Source of the DNA: Colwellia sp. M166
GTDB lineage: Bacteria > Pseudomonadota > Gammaproteobacteria > Enterobacterales > Alteromonadaceae
Direction: 5' to 3'
Length of the DNA: 64,000 bases
Assembly (NCBI RefSeq): GCF_024585285.1
Contig: NZ_CP040755.1
Span: 1,116,001 to 1,180,000 of the forward strand
The translations under genes and the position numbers were made by a program. The notes under the pieces are model-generated. The model saw nothing but the letters and a program-made list of their open reading frames with translations, did not search any database and was not told the DNA's origin. The stretch's first letter is position 1. Each line of letters starts with the position of its first letter. Shown piece after piece: positions 15,873-26,289 of the stretch.

Positions 15873-18800
15873 ATGAGTAAAAATGTTAGTCTATTCAATC
15901 CAGTATTAGCTAAAAACCGTGGTAAAAGTACCGACAGAAAAATCTGGCAAAATCTGCCTGGAAGTAGTGCAAGTATTGCTATTTTTCATGGTGCATTGTC
16001 CACACAGCAGCCAATATTATTACTCACTCATGATACGCCTTCGGCATTACGTTTAGAGCAAGAATTGGCGAGTTTGAATCAACAGGCACAGTTACCCATT
16101 TGTTTATTTCCAGATTGGGAAACCTTACCGTATGATACATTTTCACCACACCAAGATATTATTTCACAGCGTTTAGCCACCTTGTACCAGTTATCACGCA
16201 TGGACAAGGGCATTGTTATTGTGCCAATTTCAACTTTAATGCAGCGTCTGGCACCTAAGCAATATTTAGAAGCCAATAGCTTAATCATCAAAAAAGGTGA
16301 TAAAAAAGACTTACATCAACTTAGGCAAGAATTAGAAGCAAGCGGCTACCGCTGTGTTGATCAAGTCATGGAGCACGGTGAGTTCTCAGCCCGTGGCGCT
16401 ATACTTGATATTTTCCCTATGGGCAGTAAAACACCGTTTCGTTTAGACTTTTTTGATGACGAAATTGATGAAATACGCTTATTTGATCCAGAAAACCAGC
16501 GCTCAAGTGATAAAATATCTGGCATTGATCTACTGCCTGCGCATGAGTTTCCTACCGACACTGACGGCACCAACTTATTTCGCAGTCAATATCGCGAGCA
16601 ATTTACCAGCGTTATTGATAAAGAATCTATTTACCATCAAGTTAGTAATGGCATTATGCCTGCTGGCATCGAATACTATTTGCCATTATTTTTTAAACAA
16701 ACCAATACCTTATGTGATTACCTCTCAGCAAATACGCTCGTTATTATCAGTGGTGATATTGATAAAGCCTTAACACATTACTGGTCGGATATTGAGTACC
16801 GCTATGAAGATAGGCGTTATGATCCAACCCGACCATTGCTACCGCCTAAACAGTTATTTCTTAATAGTGAAGAACTGTACAGCGCATTAAAACCCTTTGA
16901 TCGCATCAATTTAAAGCCTGAAGTTAATGACGACGACGTCAAAGCTTCGCAAGTACAATTTGATGTCCATACGCTACCAGATCTAACGATAGATCATAAA
17001 CTTAAGCAGCCATTTGAATTACTTAATAACTTTATTGCCAGTAAAGAAACACCGAATAAATTGTTATTTGTTGCTGAGAGCCAAGGGCGTCGAGAGAGTG
17101 TTTTAGAATTACTGCACCGTAATCAAATTAAACCTAATGTTTTTGACAGTATTGAAGACTTTGTTAATAGTGATGACCTACTAGGTATCACGGTTAACGC
17201 CTTAAGTGCCGGCTTTATTTTTCAAGCGAAAGGCAGTGCTAAAAAAAATGCCATAGCCTTAATAACTGAAGCTGAATTGCTGGGTGACCGGGTTCGTCAA
17301 ACGCGTCGCCGTAATAAACAACTCGACACCCAAAATGAAGCAATATTTAAAAACTTGGCCGAACTCAGTATCGGCCAACCTGTGGTTCATATTGAACACG
17401 GCATAGGTCGTTACATGGGCTTACAGACGATTGAAAATGGCGGTATTACCACTGAATTTTTGATGCTCAGTTATGCCGGCGAATCGAAATTATATGTCCC
17501 CGTAGCCTCATTACATTTAATCAGTCGCTATTCAGGCGCTGATGCAGATCACGCACCTTTGCATAAACTTGGCAACGATACTTGGAGCAAAGCTAAGCAA
17601 AAGGCGGCAGAAAAAGTACGTGATGTTGCCGCTGAACTACTAGATATTTATGCTAAACGTGCCAGTAATCACGGTTATAGTTTTAAACGTGACAAAGCTG
17701 ATTACCGTGCTTTTGCTGACAGTTTTGGCTTTGAAGAAACCTTAGATCAAGAGCAAGCGATCAATGCTGTGATCAGCGACATGTTATCACCACAAGCTAT
17801 GGATAGATTAGTTTGTGGTGATGTCGGATTTGGTAAAACAGAAGTGGCCATGCGTGCCGCCTTTGTTGCAGTAAACGACGGCAAACAAGTCGCGATATTA
17901 GTGCCAACTACCTTACTCGCTCAACAGCACTACGAAAACTTCCGTGACCGCTTCGCTAATTGGCCAGTGAACATTGAAGTTCTGTCGCGCTTTAAAACCG
18001 CAAAAGAACAAAATGCTATAATCAAAGATGTTGAGTCTGGCCAAATTGACATTTTGATAGGCACCCATAAACTTTTACAAAACAGCATAAAATATAAAGA
18101 TTTAGGACTATTAGTTGTTGATGAAGAACACAGGTTTGGTGTTAAACAAAAAGAAAAAATTAAGCAACTACGGGCTAATGTCGATATTTTAACCTTGACT
18201 GCCACACCAATTCCACGAACCTTAAATATGGCTATGGGCGGCATGCGTGATTTATCTATTATAGCAACACCACCAGCCAAGCGCTTAGCAGTAAAAACAT
18301 TTGTTCGCCAACGTGACGATGCTTTAATTCGCGAATCAATTCTCAGAGAAATATTACGTGGCGGTCAGGTGTACTTCTTACATAACAATGTCGACACCAT
18401 AGATAAAACTGCCGCAGATATTCAAGCATTACTGCCGGAAGCAAAAATTACGACCGCTCATGGCCAAATGCGTGAGCGCGATCTCGAACGTATTATGAGT
18501 GACTTTTACCACCAACGTTACAACGTATTGGTTTGTACTACTATTATTGAAACCGGTATTGATGTTCCTAGCGCCAATACAATCATAATGGACCGAGCAG
18601 ATCATTTAGGTTTAGCGCAATTACATCAATTACGTGGTCGTGTTGGTCGTTCGCATCACCAAGCCTATGCTTACTTGTTAACACCGCATGAAAAACGCAT
18701 GACCAAAGATGCGAAAAAACGTCTTGAAGCTATCGCATCATTAGAAGACTTAGGCGCTGGCTTTACCTTGGCAACCCATGATTTAGAAATTCGTGGGGCC

Positions 18801-19382
18801 GGTGAATTATTAGGCGAAGATCAAAGTGGTTCAATGAGCCAAGTCGGCTTTAGTCTTTATATGGAAATGCTTGATGCCGCCGTTGCCGCATTAAAAGACG
18901 GTAAGCAACTATCGCTAGAGCAGGTGATGAAAACACAAACCGAAGTCGATCTGCGGGTCGCTGCTCTATTACCTGATGATTATATTTTCGATGTTAGTAT
19001 CCGCTTAAGCTTGTATAAGCGCATCGCTAGCTGTAAAAATAAGCAAGCGCTTGATGACGTACAAGTTGAGCTTATTGATCGTTTTGGACTATTACCACAA
19101 TCAGCAAAAAATTTAATTCATATCGCTAAGCTTAAACTTAAAGCGGAAAAAATTGGTATTACCCGTATTGATGTTGGTCCGGCGGGTGGCGCAATTGAAT
19201 TTAGTAGTGATACCAAAGTAGACGCCATGTTCATCATAGGCTTGATACAGCAACAACCAAAGATCTATAAAATGGACGGGGCCAACAAATTGAAATTTAA
19301 ACAAGCAACTGATGATGCAAAATCTCGCTTTGTTTTAGTTACCACCATGTTGAACGAGTTGGCCAATCATTTACGGGCATAA
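15873..19382 (+). CDS. mfd: Transcription-repair coupling factor Mfd
   Basis: 1169 residues, close to E. coli Mfd (1148). The N-terminal UvrB-like module is at about 1-340, and the RNA polymerase interaction domain is near 505-570 (QPVVHIEHGIGRYMGL). The helicase lobes carry Walker A GDVGFGKTE near 650 and Walker B VVDEEHRFG near 752. The TRG motif lies near 930 (RGRVGRSHHQAYAYLL), followed by the C-terminal UvrA-masking domain. It displaces stalled RNA polymerase and recruits UvrA at lesions in transcribed strands. Followed at 121 bases by csiV, an order common in Alteromonadales. Confidence 0.98.
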   Translation: MSKNVSLFNPVLAKNRGKSTDRKIWQNLPGSSASIAIFHGALSTQQPILLLTHDTPSALRLEQELASLNQQAQLPICLFPDWETLPYDTFSPHQDIISQRLATLYQLSRMDKGIVIVPISTLMQRLAPKQYLEANSLIIKKGDKKDLHQLRQELEASGYRCVDQVMEHGEFSARGAILDIFPMGSKTPFRLDFFDDEIDEIRLFDPENQRSSDKISGIDLLPAHEFPTDTDGTNLFRSQYREQFTSVIDKESIYHQVSNGIMPAGIEYYLPLFFKQTNTLCDYLSANTLVIISGDIDKALTHYWSDIEYRYEDRRYDPTRPLLPPKQLFLNSEELYSALKPFDRINLKPEVNDDDVKASQVQFDVHTLPDLTIDHKLKQPFELLNNFIASKETPNKLLFVAESQGRRESVLELLHRNQIKPNVFDSIEDFVNSDDLLGITVNALSAGFIFQAKGSAKKNAIALITEAELLGDRVRQTRRRNKQLDTQNEAIFKNLAELSIGQPVVHIEHGIGRYMGLQTIENGGITTEFLMLSYAGESKLYVPVASLHLISRYSGADADHAPLHKLGNDTWSKAKQKAAEKVRDVAAELLDIYAKRASNHGYSFKRDKADYRAFADSFGFEETLDQEQAINAVISDMLSPQAMDRLVCGDVGFGKTEVAMRAAFVAVNDGKQVAILVPTTLLAQQHYENFRDRFANWPVNIEVLSRFKTAKEQNAIIKDVESGQIDILIGTHKLLQNSIKYKDLGLLVVDEEHRFGVKQKEKIKQLRANVDILTLTATPIPRTLNMAMGGMRDLSIIATPPAKRLAVKTFVRQRDDALIRESILREILRGGQVYFLHNNVDTIDKTAADIQALLPEAKITTAHGQMRERDLERIMSDFYHQRYNVLVCTTIIETGIDVPSANTIIMDRADHLGLAQLHQLRGRVGRSHHQAYAYLLTPHEKRMTKDAKKRLEAIASLEDLGAGFTLATHDLEIRGAGELLGEDQSGSMSQVGFSLYMEMLDAAVAALKDGKQLSLEQVMKTQTEVDLRVAALLPDDYIFDVSIRLSLYKRIASCKNKQALDDVQVELIDRFGLLPQSAKNLIHIAKLKLKAEKIGITRIDVGPAGGAIEFSSDTKVDAMFIIGLIQQQPKIYKMDGANKLKFKQATDDAKSRFVLVTTMLNELANHLRA

Positions 19383-19503
19383 TATCTAATAAAGCTAACT
19401 CATGCTGCAAGGTAAATGTTTGATAATTTATGTATTGATCAACTTTTGCTATTATTATAAACAAGCGAATGGCTTGCTAAAATAACCCTTAATTGGAAAC
19501 TGA

Positions 19504-21153
19504 ATGAAATTAACTCAACTATTTTTATGCTCTGCCGCCTTAACATTACCACTAGCGTTACAGGCAGCAACATCAAAAAATAACGACCGATGGTTTGAAG
19601 TAGAAATTATCCTTTTTAGCCAATTAGGTGATAAAAGTCAGTTAACAGAAAGTTTTCCAGACAGCAGTGAGTTACCTAAATATCGCCGCGTGGAAGACTT
19701 ACTCGCCCGTTATTTAAACCCTGACATTCGTAGTTTAAAGCAGTTATTGCCTAATTGTGAGACGCCTGAGTATCCTCAAGACTTAATTAAGACCAAGGCA
19801 CAACTGCCTGCACTATTTCATCAAAAAACCTTAACGCAAATAGCACAATTAGTAGATACCCACACATCAAACACGACAGTCGATGCCAATATTACTGGCT
19901 CAAATAGCACTGATTTAACCGGTGATAGTCACTTTGACGATGCAGCGGCAACAGACAAACTTAATGCCCGTAATAACAACACAGTCACAGAAATTAATCG
20001 CCAAGCAGCCAATAGCGAAAGTTTAAGCAATTCGGTTTTAAGTAACGTAGACTCAAATAGTGATGCGACCAACAACAATAACTTAAGCAATATGGCTGAT
20101 ATAGATTCAGTGCCATTACCAAGTCAATTATCAGCCGCAAAATATACCAGAATACAACAACTGGTATCAGCCGCTGACGCTGAATTTCAACAGCTAAAAT
20201 TTCAATATAGCGCAAACGTAGAGCCTAAATTATTATGCCGTATTGATCAGCAGCACTTTGCTGATTACCAAGCAAATAATCCTAGTTTTGACTACTACAG
20301 TTTTACTGTCGATAAAATGCCATTATTAATTGATGCGCCAGAAGATGCTAGCAGCAACCAAAGCCATTTACTGAGCAAAGAATCCTTACAACTTGATGAT
20401 GTCATCAAAGATTTAAAGTACAGCAAAAACTTTCGCCCTTTATTACATATGGGCTGGCGACAAGTTGCTCGACCTAAAAAGCAGTCTATTCCTGTCAAAG
20501 TCTATGCCGGTGAAAATTTCGCGGTTGATCACCAAAAGAAATTAAGCCGCTTCAATGACACAAAAACCCAGCAAATAGCGCAATTGCTTGAACAAACAGG
20601 TGCTGAAACTTCAACAATATCTGCTTTAACTGAAAATATTGCTGCTGACCTTGAGCAAGTTAAAAGTAATCAAGCTGAACAATTACAAGCCGCCAAAAAA
20701 GCCCGTTTAGAAAAAATTATTAGCCAAGTATCACAAGTCAATGACAACACTGATGAACTGCTAACACAGCTTGACCATGAAGACTTGTCGTTAAAATTTG
20801 CCGGTGAGAATATCACGACAACAACACAAGCAACCCCACCACTTCCGCCAGTTCAACCGTGGTTTATTGATGGTTTTTTTAATATTCATTTAAAACATTA
20901 TTTATTTATTACTGCTGACTTTAATATTTTAGATAAAAATTTATCAGAACTTGCCACGGCACAATTAGCAAGTTCAACAGGACAAAATACGGCAACAGAT
21001 ATGGTAAATGCGATACCAACACAAGCAAAGGCTATTCGCTTTAAACAAGACCGACGAGTGATCAGTGGAGAAGTGCATTATTTCGATCATCCCTATATGG
21101 GCATGATAGTGCAAATTCGACCTTACACAAAACCAGATTTAACATCAGAATAA
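19504..21153 (+). CDS. csiV: CsiV family peptidoglycan-binding protein
   Basis: 549 residues with a signal peptide (1-21, cleavage after LQA). The N-terminal RWFEVEIILFSQ (about 29-40) and the C-terminal half with LHMGWRQV, VQPWFIDGFFNIHLKHYLFI and SGEVHYFDHPYMGMIVQIRPY are typical of CsiV. A long Asn/Ser/Thr-rich stretch at about 118-205 and a coiled region at about 345-425 inflate it well beyond the Vibrio protein. In V. cholerae CsiV acts with LpoA to enable PBP1A function in cell-wall synthesis. The position behind mfd supports the call. Confidence 0.85.
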   Translation: MKLTQLFLCSAALTLPLALQAATSKNNDRWFEVEIILFSQLGDKSQLTESFPDSSELPKYRRVEDLLARYLNPDIRSLKQLLPNCETPEYPQDLIKTKAQLPALFHQKTLTQIAQLVDTHTSNTTVDANITGSNSTDLTGDSHFDDAAATDKLNARNNNTVTEINRQAANSESLSNSVLSNVDSNSDATNNNNLSNMADIDSVPLPSQLSAAKYTRIQQLVSAADAEFQQLKFQYSANVEPKLLCRIDQQHFADYQANNPSFDYYSFTVDKMPLLIDAPEDASSNQSHLLSKESLQLDDVIKDLKYSKNFRPLLHMGWRQVARPKKQSIPVKVYAGENFAVDHQKKLSRFNDTKTQQIAQLLEQTGAETSTISALTENIAADLEQVKSNQAEQLQAAKKARLEKIISQVSQVNDNTDELLTQLDHEDLSLKFAGENITTTTQATPPLPPVQPWFIDGFFNIHLKHYLFITADFNILDKNLSELATAQLASSTGQNTATDMVNAIPTQAKAIRFKQDRRVISGEVHYFDHPYMGMIVQIRPYTKPDLTSE

Positions 21154-21213
21154 AATTATCGGCTAAGATAGTCACAAGTCATATTTTTCAACAAGAGATA
21201 ATTGGAGAACATT

Positions 21214-21495
21214 ATGGATAAAGAAATTGAAATTCAAGCGGCAGTATTTCGTCGTTTACTGGCGCATTTAGACAATCGAAAAGATGTACAAAACATCGAA
21301 CTAATGAATCTTGCCGGCTTTTGTCGCAACTGTTTGTCAAAGTGGACCGTCGCAGAAGCTGAAAAACTAGAGGTAACTGTTAATATCGACGATGCCCGCG
21401 CACAGGTTTACGGCATGCCCTATAGCGAATGGAAAGAAAAACACCAGTTACCAGCAACAGCTGAGCAACTAGAACAGTTTAATCAAAAGCAATAA
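21214..21495 (+). CDS. DUF1244 domain-containing protein
   Basis: 93 residues from the ATG at 21214, which has GGAG six bases upstream; an in-frame TTG 12 bases earlier is less likely. It carries the DUF1244 pattern: NIELMNLAGFCRNCLSKW (two Cys, about 26-43) and AQVYGMPYSEWKEKHQ near the end. The family is small, cytoplasmic and of unknown function. It lies 60 bases after csiV on the same strand and probably shares its transcript. Confidence 0.85.
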   Translation: MDKEIEIQAAVFRRLLAHLDNRKDVQNIELMNLAGFCRNCLSKWTVAEAEKLEVTVNIDDARAQVYGMPYSEWKEKHQLPATAEQLEQFNQKQ

Positions 21496-21501
21496 GCTCA
21501 G

Positions 21502-21533
21502 AGCAATGAGCGTTATTAACCATGCTCATTGCT
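21502..21533 (+). terminator. Hairpin after the DUF1244 gene
   Basis: AGCAATGAGC (21502-21511) pairs perfectly with GCTCATTGCT (21524-21533), starting six bases past the stop codon. There is no T run, so it may slow decay or terminate weakly. Confidence 0.45.
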
Positions 21534-21641
21534 GCTATGGTCAAAGCTTAATGCCGATATAATATCACTTAGGTACAATCATCAAGATATGAGCACCAAG
21601 GTATAACGCACAGAATAGAAAGTGGTGAGGTAAGCGAGCTG

Positions 21642-22406
21642 ATGAAATTTTACGTTTTTATATTTATGTTAACAATATCATTCACGTTAAGCTTTTCAGC
21701 TGCAGGACAACAAGTTCTTCGTACTTCATATTACAGCCAAAATATTGCCCCACAGCTATTTTTCGATATTAATGGCCGCCCAACCAGCGGTATTTTATTT
21801 GATATAACCCATGCCATCGCCGATAAACTCGACGCTAAGCTTGAAATGCTACCTATTCCGCGCAAAAGAGTAGAACAATCTTTAATCAAAAATATTATTG
21901 ATATGCATTGTGTTGCCAACAAGCAATGGTACAAACGCGGTGATTTGCAGTGGAGTGCTGTGCTTTATAACAACCCAGATATTCTAATAAATAATCTCGG
22001 TATGACCACTTTAACTGATTTGGCTAAGCATAAAAAACTAAAAATCGGCACGTCGCTGGGATATATCTATCCGGAATTAGTTACTTTTATCAATAATAAA
22101 AATATCCATCCCGTTACTAGCTTATCTCCGGGTGATAGCTATAAAAAGTATCGTAAAAACAGAATTGCTGGTTTTATTATTCCAGAAATTGAAGCATCAT
22201 ATTTTTTAAAAGAACCATCAGATGCAGTAATAAGCTTAAATGATAATAAAATTCGCTGTGCTTTTTCTCCCAGCATGAAAAGAATGCAAGTAAAACGCAT
22301 TAATAATATCATTATGGAATTGAAGTCCTCAGGTCAAATAAAGTTCATATTAAGTAAATATAACAACATGCCAAAAATATTAGCGATCACCAGCACAGCC
22401 GAATAA
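21642..22406 (+). CDS. Periplasmic solute-binding protein, family 3-like
   Basis: 254 residues with a signal peptide (1-22). The mature part shows features of the family 3 / amino-acid-type binding fold: LRTSYYSQNIAPQLFFD, then GRPTSGILFDITHAIADKL, and a C-terminal VKRINNIIMELKSSGQIKFIL. No permease or ATPase gene is adjacent, and such orphan proteins in Alteromonadales are often sensors or have unknown roles. GGTGAG lies 13 bases upstream of the ATG, a poor spacing. The ligand is unknown. Confidence 0.72.
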   Translation: MKFYVFIFMLTISFTLSFSAAGQQVLRTSYYSQNIAPQLFFDINGRPTSGILFDITHAIADKLDAKLEMLPIPRKRVEQSLIKNIIDMHCVANKQWYKRGDLQWSAVLYNNPDILINNLGMTTLTDLAKHKKLKIGTSLGYIYPELVTFINNKNIHPVTSLSPGDSYKKYRKNRIAGFIIPEIEASYFLKEPSDAVISLNDNKIRCAFSPSMKRMQVKRINNIIMELKSSGQIKFILSKYNNMPKILAITSTAE

Positions 22407-22429
22407 ATATTTTAGCAACTTAGTAGTAA

Positions 22430-22732
22430 TCAAACTTTAAGAGATAAGTCCGTTGTCGCTGTTCTTCTATCTTTTTTATCACGAGATTCTAACCAACGGC
22501 CACGCTTCATACTCTGCAGACGCCGATCGTCACCTGCACGGCGCTCATTATCTGGCCCTGTTTTTAAGTCATTATTGTTCAAAGCCATTTGTTGGTCTTC
22601 AGAGTGAGGCTTTTTAGTGGCGTTCTTTGCTTGGGACTTTTTTGCTTGTGATTGCCGCTGCCGACTGTCTTTTGCTGAAGGTTCAGCTTTTGCAGTATAA
22701 CTTGATGGTAATAACTCAGTTAAAACGTCCAT
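22430..22732 (-). CDS. Small basic hypothetical protein
   Basis: 100 residues, mostly polar and predicted disordered. The N-terminal MDVLTELLPSSY is followed by a Lys/Gln/Ala-rich stretch. The C-terminal half holds NERRAGDDRR, RGRWLESRDKKDRR and a short hydrophobic end. The repeated 'RR.GDDRR' and 'RGRWLESR' blocks look conserved, as in small uncharacterised proteins that I recall from Shewanella and relatives. GGAAAGG lies upstream of the ATG, supporting expression. Convergent with the binding-protein gene, 23 bases apart. Function unknown. Confidence 0.6.
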   Translation of the reverse strand: MDVLTELLPSSYTAKAEPSAKDSRQRQSQAKKSQAKNATKKPHSEDQQMALNNNDLKTGPDNERRAGDDRRLQSMKRGRWLESRDKKDRRTATTDLSLKV

Positions 22733-23229
22733 TAACCTTTCCCTTGCAGATGCTTAAAACAATGACTCACTGTTTATTAAATCGGCAGTTGTGGTAAAAA
22801 GTTTAGTTATTTATTTTAAAGGCGCTAACGAATTGACACTTCAAAGTCTTAGCTTATGTGGATCGTTAAAAATAATGAGAAATGCGTCACACGATGAGAA
22901 AATCTAACATATTAATTAAGTTTTGTTGTCCTCCTAATCTATAAAATTTATCTTAAACAGTCCGCTTTGCCATGTGGTCATTAACGTTTGAAATATTAAC
23001 CATCACTTAGTGCGCTTCAGAGACATCAAGATTTAAACGAACACTCACTCTAAATTAGCGCTGATGCCAATATCGCTATTCAATAACAACTCATCTAGAG
23101 TCACGCGCAATATTGATGTTTGATACCAGTAAGGGCCATTAAAACACGCTTTTTTACTCTATTTATCCTTACAGTCCAGAAAACCTGTAACAAGAGTTCT
23201 CACTATTTATGAATATCCACACTTGATAT
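22733..23229. other. Intergenic stretch with no gene seen
   Basis: About 500 bases between the small basic protein's promoter and the end of rsuA. No open frame with a ribosome site, no strong hairpin and no tRNA-like structure was seen. Confidence 0.5.
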
Positions 23230-23919
23230 TTATAAAAAAGCATCAACCTCAACTTGAGTTAAGTAACGCCATTCACCTAGCGGTAAATTGGCTAATTTTA
23301 TCGGACCAATTTGCTCACGATGCAAACCAACAACTTTATTACCAACGGCGGCAAACATACGTTTGACTTGATGATACTTACCTTCCGTTATGGTTAATAG
23401 CACTTCTCGATCTGCAACTTGCAGCAACTTTGCGGGGCGAGTTAAGCCCTCTTCACCTTGTAGCTGTACGCCATGAATAAATTTTTCTGCGGTATCAGCT
23501 TTTAATGCATCACGTAACCAGACACGATAAACTTTTTCACACTGTTTTTTCGGTGAAATAATGTTATGTGACCAACGACCATCATCGGTTATTAACACTA
23601 AGCCGGTAGTATCGGCATCTAAACGTCCGGCAATATGCATATCAAAAGCTCTATCGACATCAAGCAAGTGTAATAACGATGGATAAATTTCATCAACATT
23701 TGAACAAATGGTATCTACTGGCTTATGCAGAATAATATAGCGAGAGCTGCGTGCGGTTAGCGCTTGGCCTTCAATACAAATACAGTTATTTTCATGCACT
23801 TGGGTTGCAGGATCTTTCACTATTAGGTCATTAACCGTGACTTTGCCAATTTTAAGCAGCTTTTTAGCTTCGCTGCGGGTAAGTTCGGTGCTTTTACAAA
23901 TAAATTTATCGAGGCGCAT
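23230..23919 (-). CDS. rsuA: 16S rRNA pseudouridine(516) synthase RsuA
   Basis: 229 residues from the ATG at 23919 (MRLDKFICKSTELTRSEAKK), which matches the normal RsuA start; an in-frame upstream ATG would add 18 unrelated residues. The N-terminal S4 RNA-binding domain is at 1-60. The catalytic domain carries GRLDADTTGLVLITDDG (catalytic Asp near 104) and KVYRVWL. It isomerises U516 in helix 18 of 16S rRNA. It follows roxA on the same strand (82 bases), pairing two ribosome-modifying genes. No clear ribosome site was seen. Confidence 0.9.
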   Translation of the reverse strand: MRLDKFICKSTELTRSEAKKLLKIGKVTVNDLIVKDPATQVHENNCICIEGQALTARSSRYIILHKPVDTICSNVDEIYPSLLHLLDVDRAFDMHIAGRLDADTTGLVLITDDGRWSHNIISPKKQCEKVYRVWLRDALKADTAEKFIHGVQLQGEEGLTRPAKLLQVADREVLLTITEGKYHQVKRMFAAVGNKVVGLHREQIGPIKLANLPLGEWRYLTQVEVDAFL

Positions 23920-24001
23920 AGTCAGTATTGTCGTTAATAGCGAATGGAATAAAGGCGACGCTATTATCGCCATTTAAACAGCTTTAGCAAGGCTATAACA
24001 C

Positions 24002-25150
24002 TCATGAGTCAGAAAAATACCAATATCCTGCGGTAACTTGCTGAGCAATGAAATCGATAAAATCACGATTTTTTAGCCAAGGTTTTAACTGCTCAGTGCT
24101 AACAACCACTTGATCACACATTAACTGTACTATTGGCGCAATAGCCGCCGGAAATTTCGCCGCGCTGCCATTAATATAACAAAGCCCTTGTAATAAGGTT
24201 TCTGGAAAATAAAAGGCTCTCAGCCCGCCTAAGCGCATTAAGTTGTGCTCAGTCATCGCGAAGATAACATGCTCGGTTTCAATCAGTTCATTATGAGCTT
24301 GCAAATCAAGTTCATGCTTGGCTTGGGTATAAAAACTGCCGATAAAATCACCCAACATATCGTTATCTTGAGTTAATGATGTAATTTGTTGTTTTATCAT
24401 GGCAAAGTCAGCATGATTTATTGCGCCGCTATATTGGCTTATTTCGCGCTCAGGATCAGAAATTAACTCGCCACCTTGCTCATGATCAATTAAATGATCA
24501 GCCAAGCCACTCAATAAACTTACCGCAGACTGGGCACGAAAACCAACCGAGAAACTTAAACTGGTTTCTAAGGTAATACCTTCATGCGGAAATCCTGGTG
24601 GAATATATAAAATATCTCCTGGTGCTAATTCAACATCAATAATCGCTTTAAAAGCTTCAACATGCAACAAAGCAGGATGGGCGGTATACTCTCGATGCTG
24701 TCCTTTATCACCCACACGCCAATGACGTTTACCAGAGCCTTGGCAAATAAAAACATCATACCAGTCAATATGAGGGCCAACGCCGCCGCCAGGGGTTGCA
24801 AAACTCACCATCAAATCATCTAAACGCCACTGCGGAATAAAGCGAAATGGCTCGATCATTTGTGCCGCCTCTTCCGACCAATGATCAAGGGCTTGTACCA
24901 CTAACGACCAATTCTTATCACCTAAATGTTGATAAGAGTCGAACGGGCCAAACTGCGCTTGCCATTGCTCTCCTTCCTTATAAACTAAACGCGACTCAAC
25001 TTCTTCTTCACATGCCAAGCCTGCAATCTCATCGGCACTGATCGGATCTTGAAAGTTTTTAAAGCCTTGGCGAATAACCAGCGGTTTTTTCTGCCAATAT
25101 TTTGTTAAAAATTCTTCTGGATTAAACTCTTCAGCGTTCAGTTGATACAT
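24002..25150 (-). CDS. roxA: Ribosomal protein uL16 3-hydroxylase (JmjC/cupin)
   Basis: 382 residues, the usual length of RoxA/YcfD. The JmjC-type cupin carries the iron ligands in GPHIDWYDVF (His and Asp, about residues 122-124) and the distal His in PPGFPHEGI (about 186). The 2-oxoglutarate-binding region follows, and a winged-helix C-terminal domain ends the protein. The E. coli enzyme hydroxylates Arg81 of ribosomal protein uL16 using O2, Fe(II) and 2-oxoglutarate, which affects translation at low temperature or poor growth. Lies upstream of rsuA. Confidence 0.92.
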   Translation of the reverse strand: MYQLNAEEFNPEEFLTKYWQKKPLVIRQGFKNFQDPISADEIAGLACEEEVESRLVYKEGEQWQAQFGPFDSYQHLGDKNWSLVVQALDHWSEEAAQMIEPFRFIPQWRLDDLMVSFATPGGGVGPHIDWYDVFICQGSGKRHWRVGDKGQHREYTAHPALLHVEAFKAIIDVELAPGDILYIPPGFPHEGITLETSLSFSVGFRAQSAVSLLSGLADHLIDHEQGGELISDPEREISQYSGAINHADFAMIKQQITSLTQDNDMLGDFIGSFYTQAKHELDLQAHNELIETEHVIFAMTEHNLMRLGGLRAFYFPETLLQGLCYINGSAAKFPAAIAPIVQLMCDQVVVSTEQLKPWLKNRDFIDFIAQQVTAGYWYFSDS

Positions 25151-25275
25151 TTAATGACCTTTTAGTTAAGATGAATTCGAGGTTAATAATAGTTAACCTG
25201 AGCACGGAATAATGGATATAAGAAAAAGTCATAGCATTACGACTAAGCTTATCCCGAGCTCTGCTTAGTTATGCC

Positions 25276-26157
25276 TTAAGCGACTGACATACCAGCAATT
25301 TTATGCCAATAGCCATTACACTCTTCAACCCCGTCTAACGGATATTTTTCGGCTTGTACTAACTGTTTACCGAATCGGTCAAGCATAGTAAAAGCTTGCT
25401 CACTATCAGCGCTAATACGCGCAATATCAACACCGATACTTGCCATTTCAGGCACTTCATTCACTAAGTTATATTGATAACCTGACATGGTTTGAATACC
25501 ATTTAAAATAAATACTCGCTCGCCTTCACGGCTATTCACTTTTCGCCCTTGTGGATACTTAATACAACAGTACTGGCAATCATCTTTAGGTCGATCTTCT
25601 GAACGAGCAGTAAAACAGCGAGCAGAGTACGCCAATGGCATATAACCCCAAGCAAAGACTTCACATTCAAACTGGTCACGGATGTTTTCTTGTTCTGCTT
25701 GCTGCAATAAGGTTTTTAACCAATCCCCCGAAAGTTCGACTGGCATGACCCAGCGACTCATGCCTTGTTTAAGCAATACTTTCAAGGTTGCCATGTTGTA
25801 GCAATTAATCGCCGGTCCAGCCACGAAGGGCAGTTGCTGTTCATGCATCATTTGCACGGCACTTAAGTCATTAGCTTCAATCAATAATTCACCATTAGCA
25901 CATAAGCGCCGTAACGTTTGAATTTCTGCTGGTGACTCCAACAAGGTCATGGTTGAAATTACGATTTGCTTGTCACTATCACTAGCAAGCTCTTTCGCTA
26001 GATTTATCCAGTCTTTCGCGCGTAACTCTCGGCGCTTTGAACACACGGTTTCACCTAAATAGATAATATCGGCTTTACTGGTTAATGCTTGCTGATAATA
26101 CGCTTCAACATCGTTTTTTGGCCAAAAAAACAAGCTCGGACCAAGAGATAATTTCAT
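25276..26157 (-). CDS. ubiV: Anaerobic ubiquinone hydroxylation protein UbiV (U32 family)
   Basis: 293 residues from the ATG at 26157 (MKLSLGPSLFF), preceded by GGAAG; a start 12 bases earlier would bury that ribosome site. The iron-sulfur cysteines of UbiV are present: C39, C181, C194, and C197 or C198 in CQYCC. With UbiU it forms a [4Fe-4S] heterodimer that hydroxylates the ubiquinone ring without O2, using prephenate as oxygen donor. It lies 132 bases downstream of ubiU on the same strand. Confidence 0.93.
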   Translation of the reverse strand: MKLSLGPSLFFWPKNDVEAYYQQALTSKADIIYLGETVCSKRRELRAKDWINLAKELASDSDKQIVISTMTLLESPAEIQTLRRLCANGELLIEANDLSAVQMMHEQQLPFVAGPAINCYNMATLKVLLKQGMSRWVMPVELSGDWLKTLLQQAEQENIRDQFECEVFAWGYMPLAYSARCFTARSEDRPKDDCQYCCIKYPQGRKVNSREGERVFILNGIQTMSGYQYNLVNEVPEMASIGVDIARISADSEQAFTMLDRFGKQLVQAEKYPLDGVEECNGYWHKIAGMSVA

Positions 26158-26289
26158 AAATACTTCCAATCATTATTTGCCAAAGACCGGTTAACAAGTC
26201 GCACACTCACTTTCACCCGCTAAACTTTAGTCATGGCTTTTATTGTTGATAACAAAATGTCGAACTAACACTTGTTAGCTTTACAGTGG

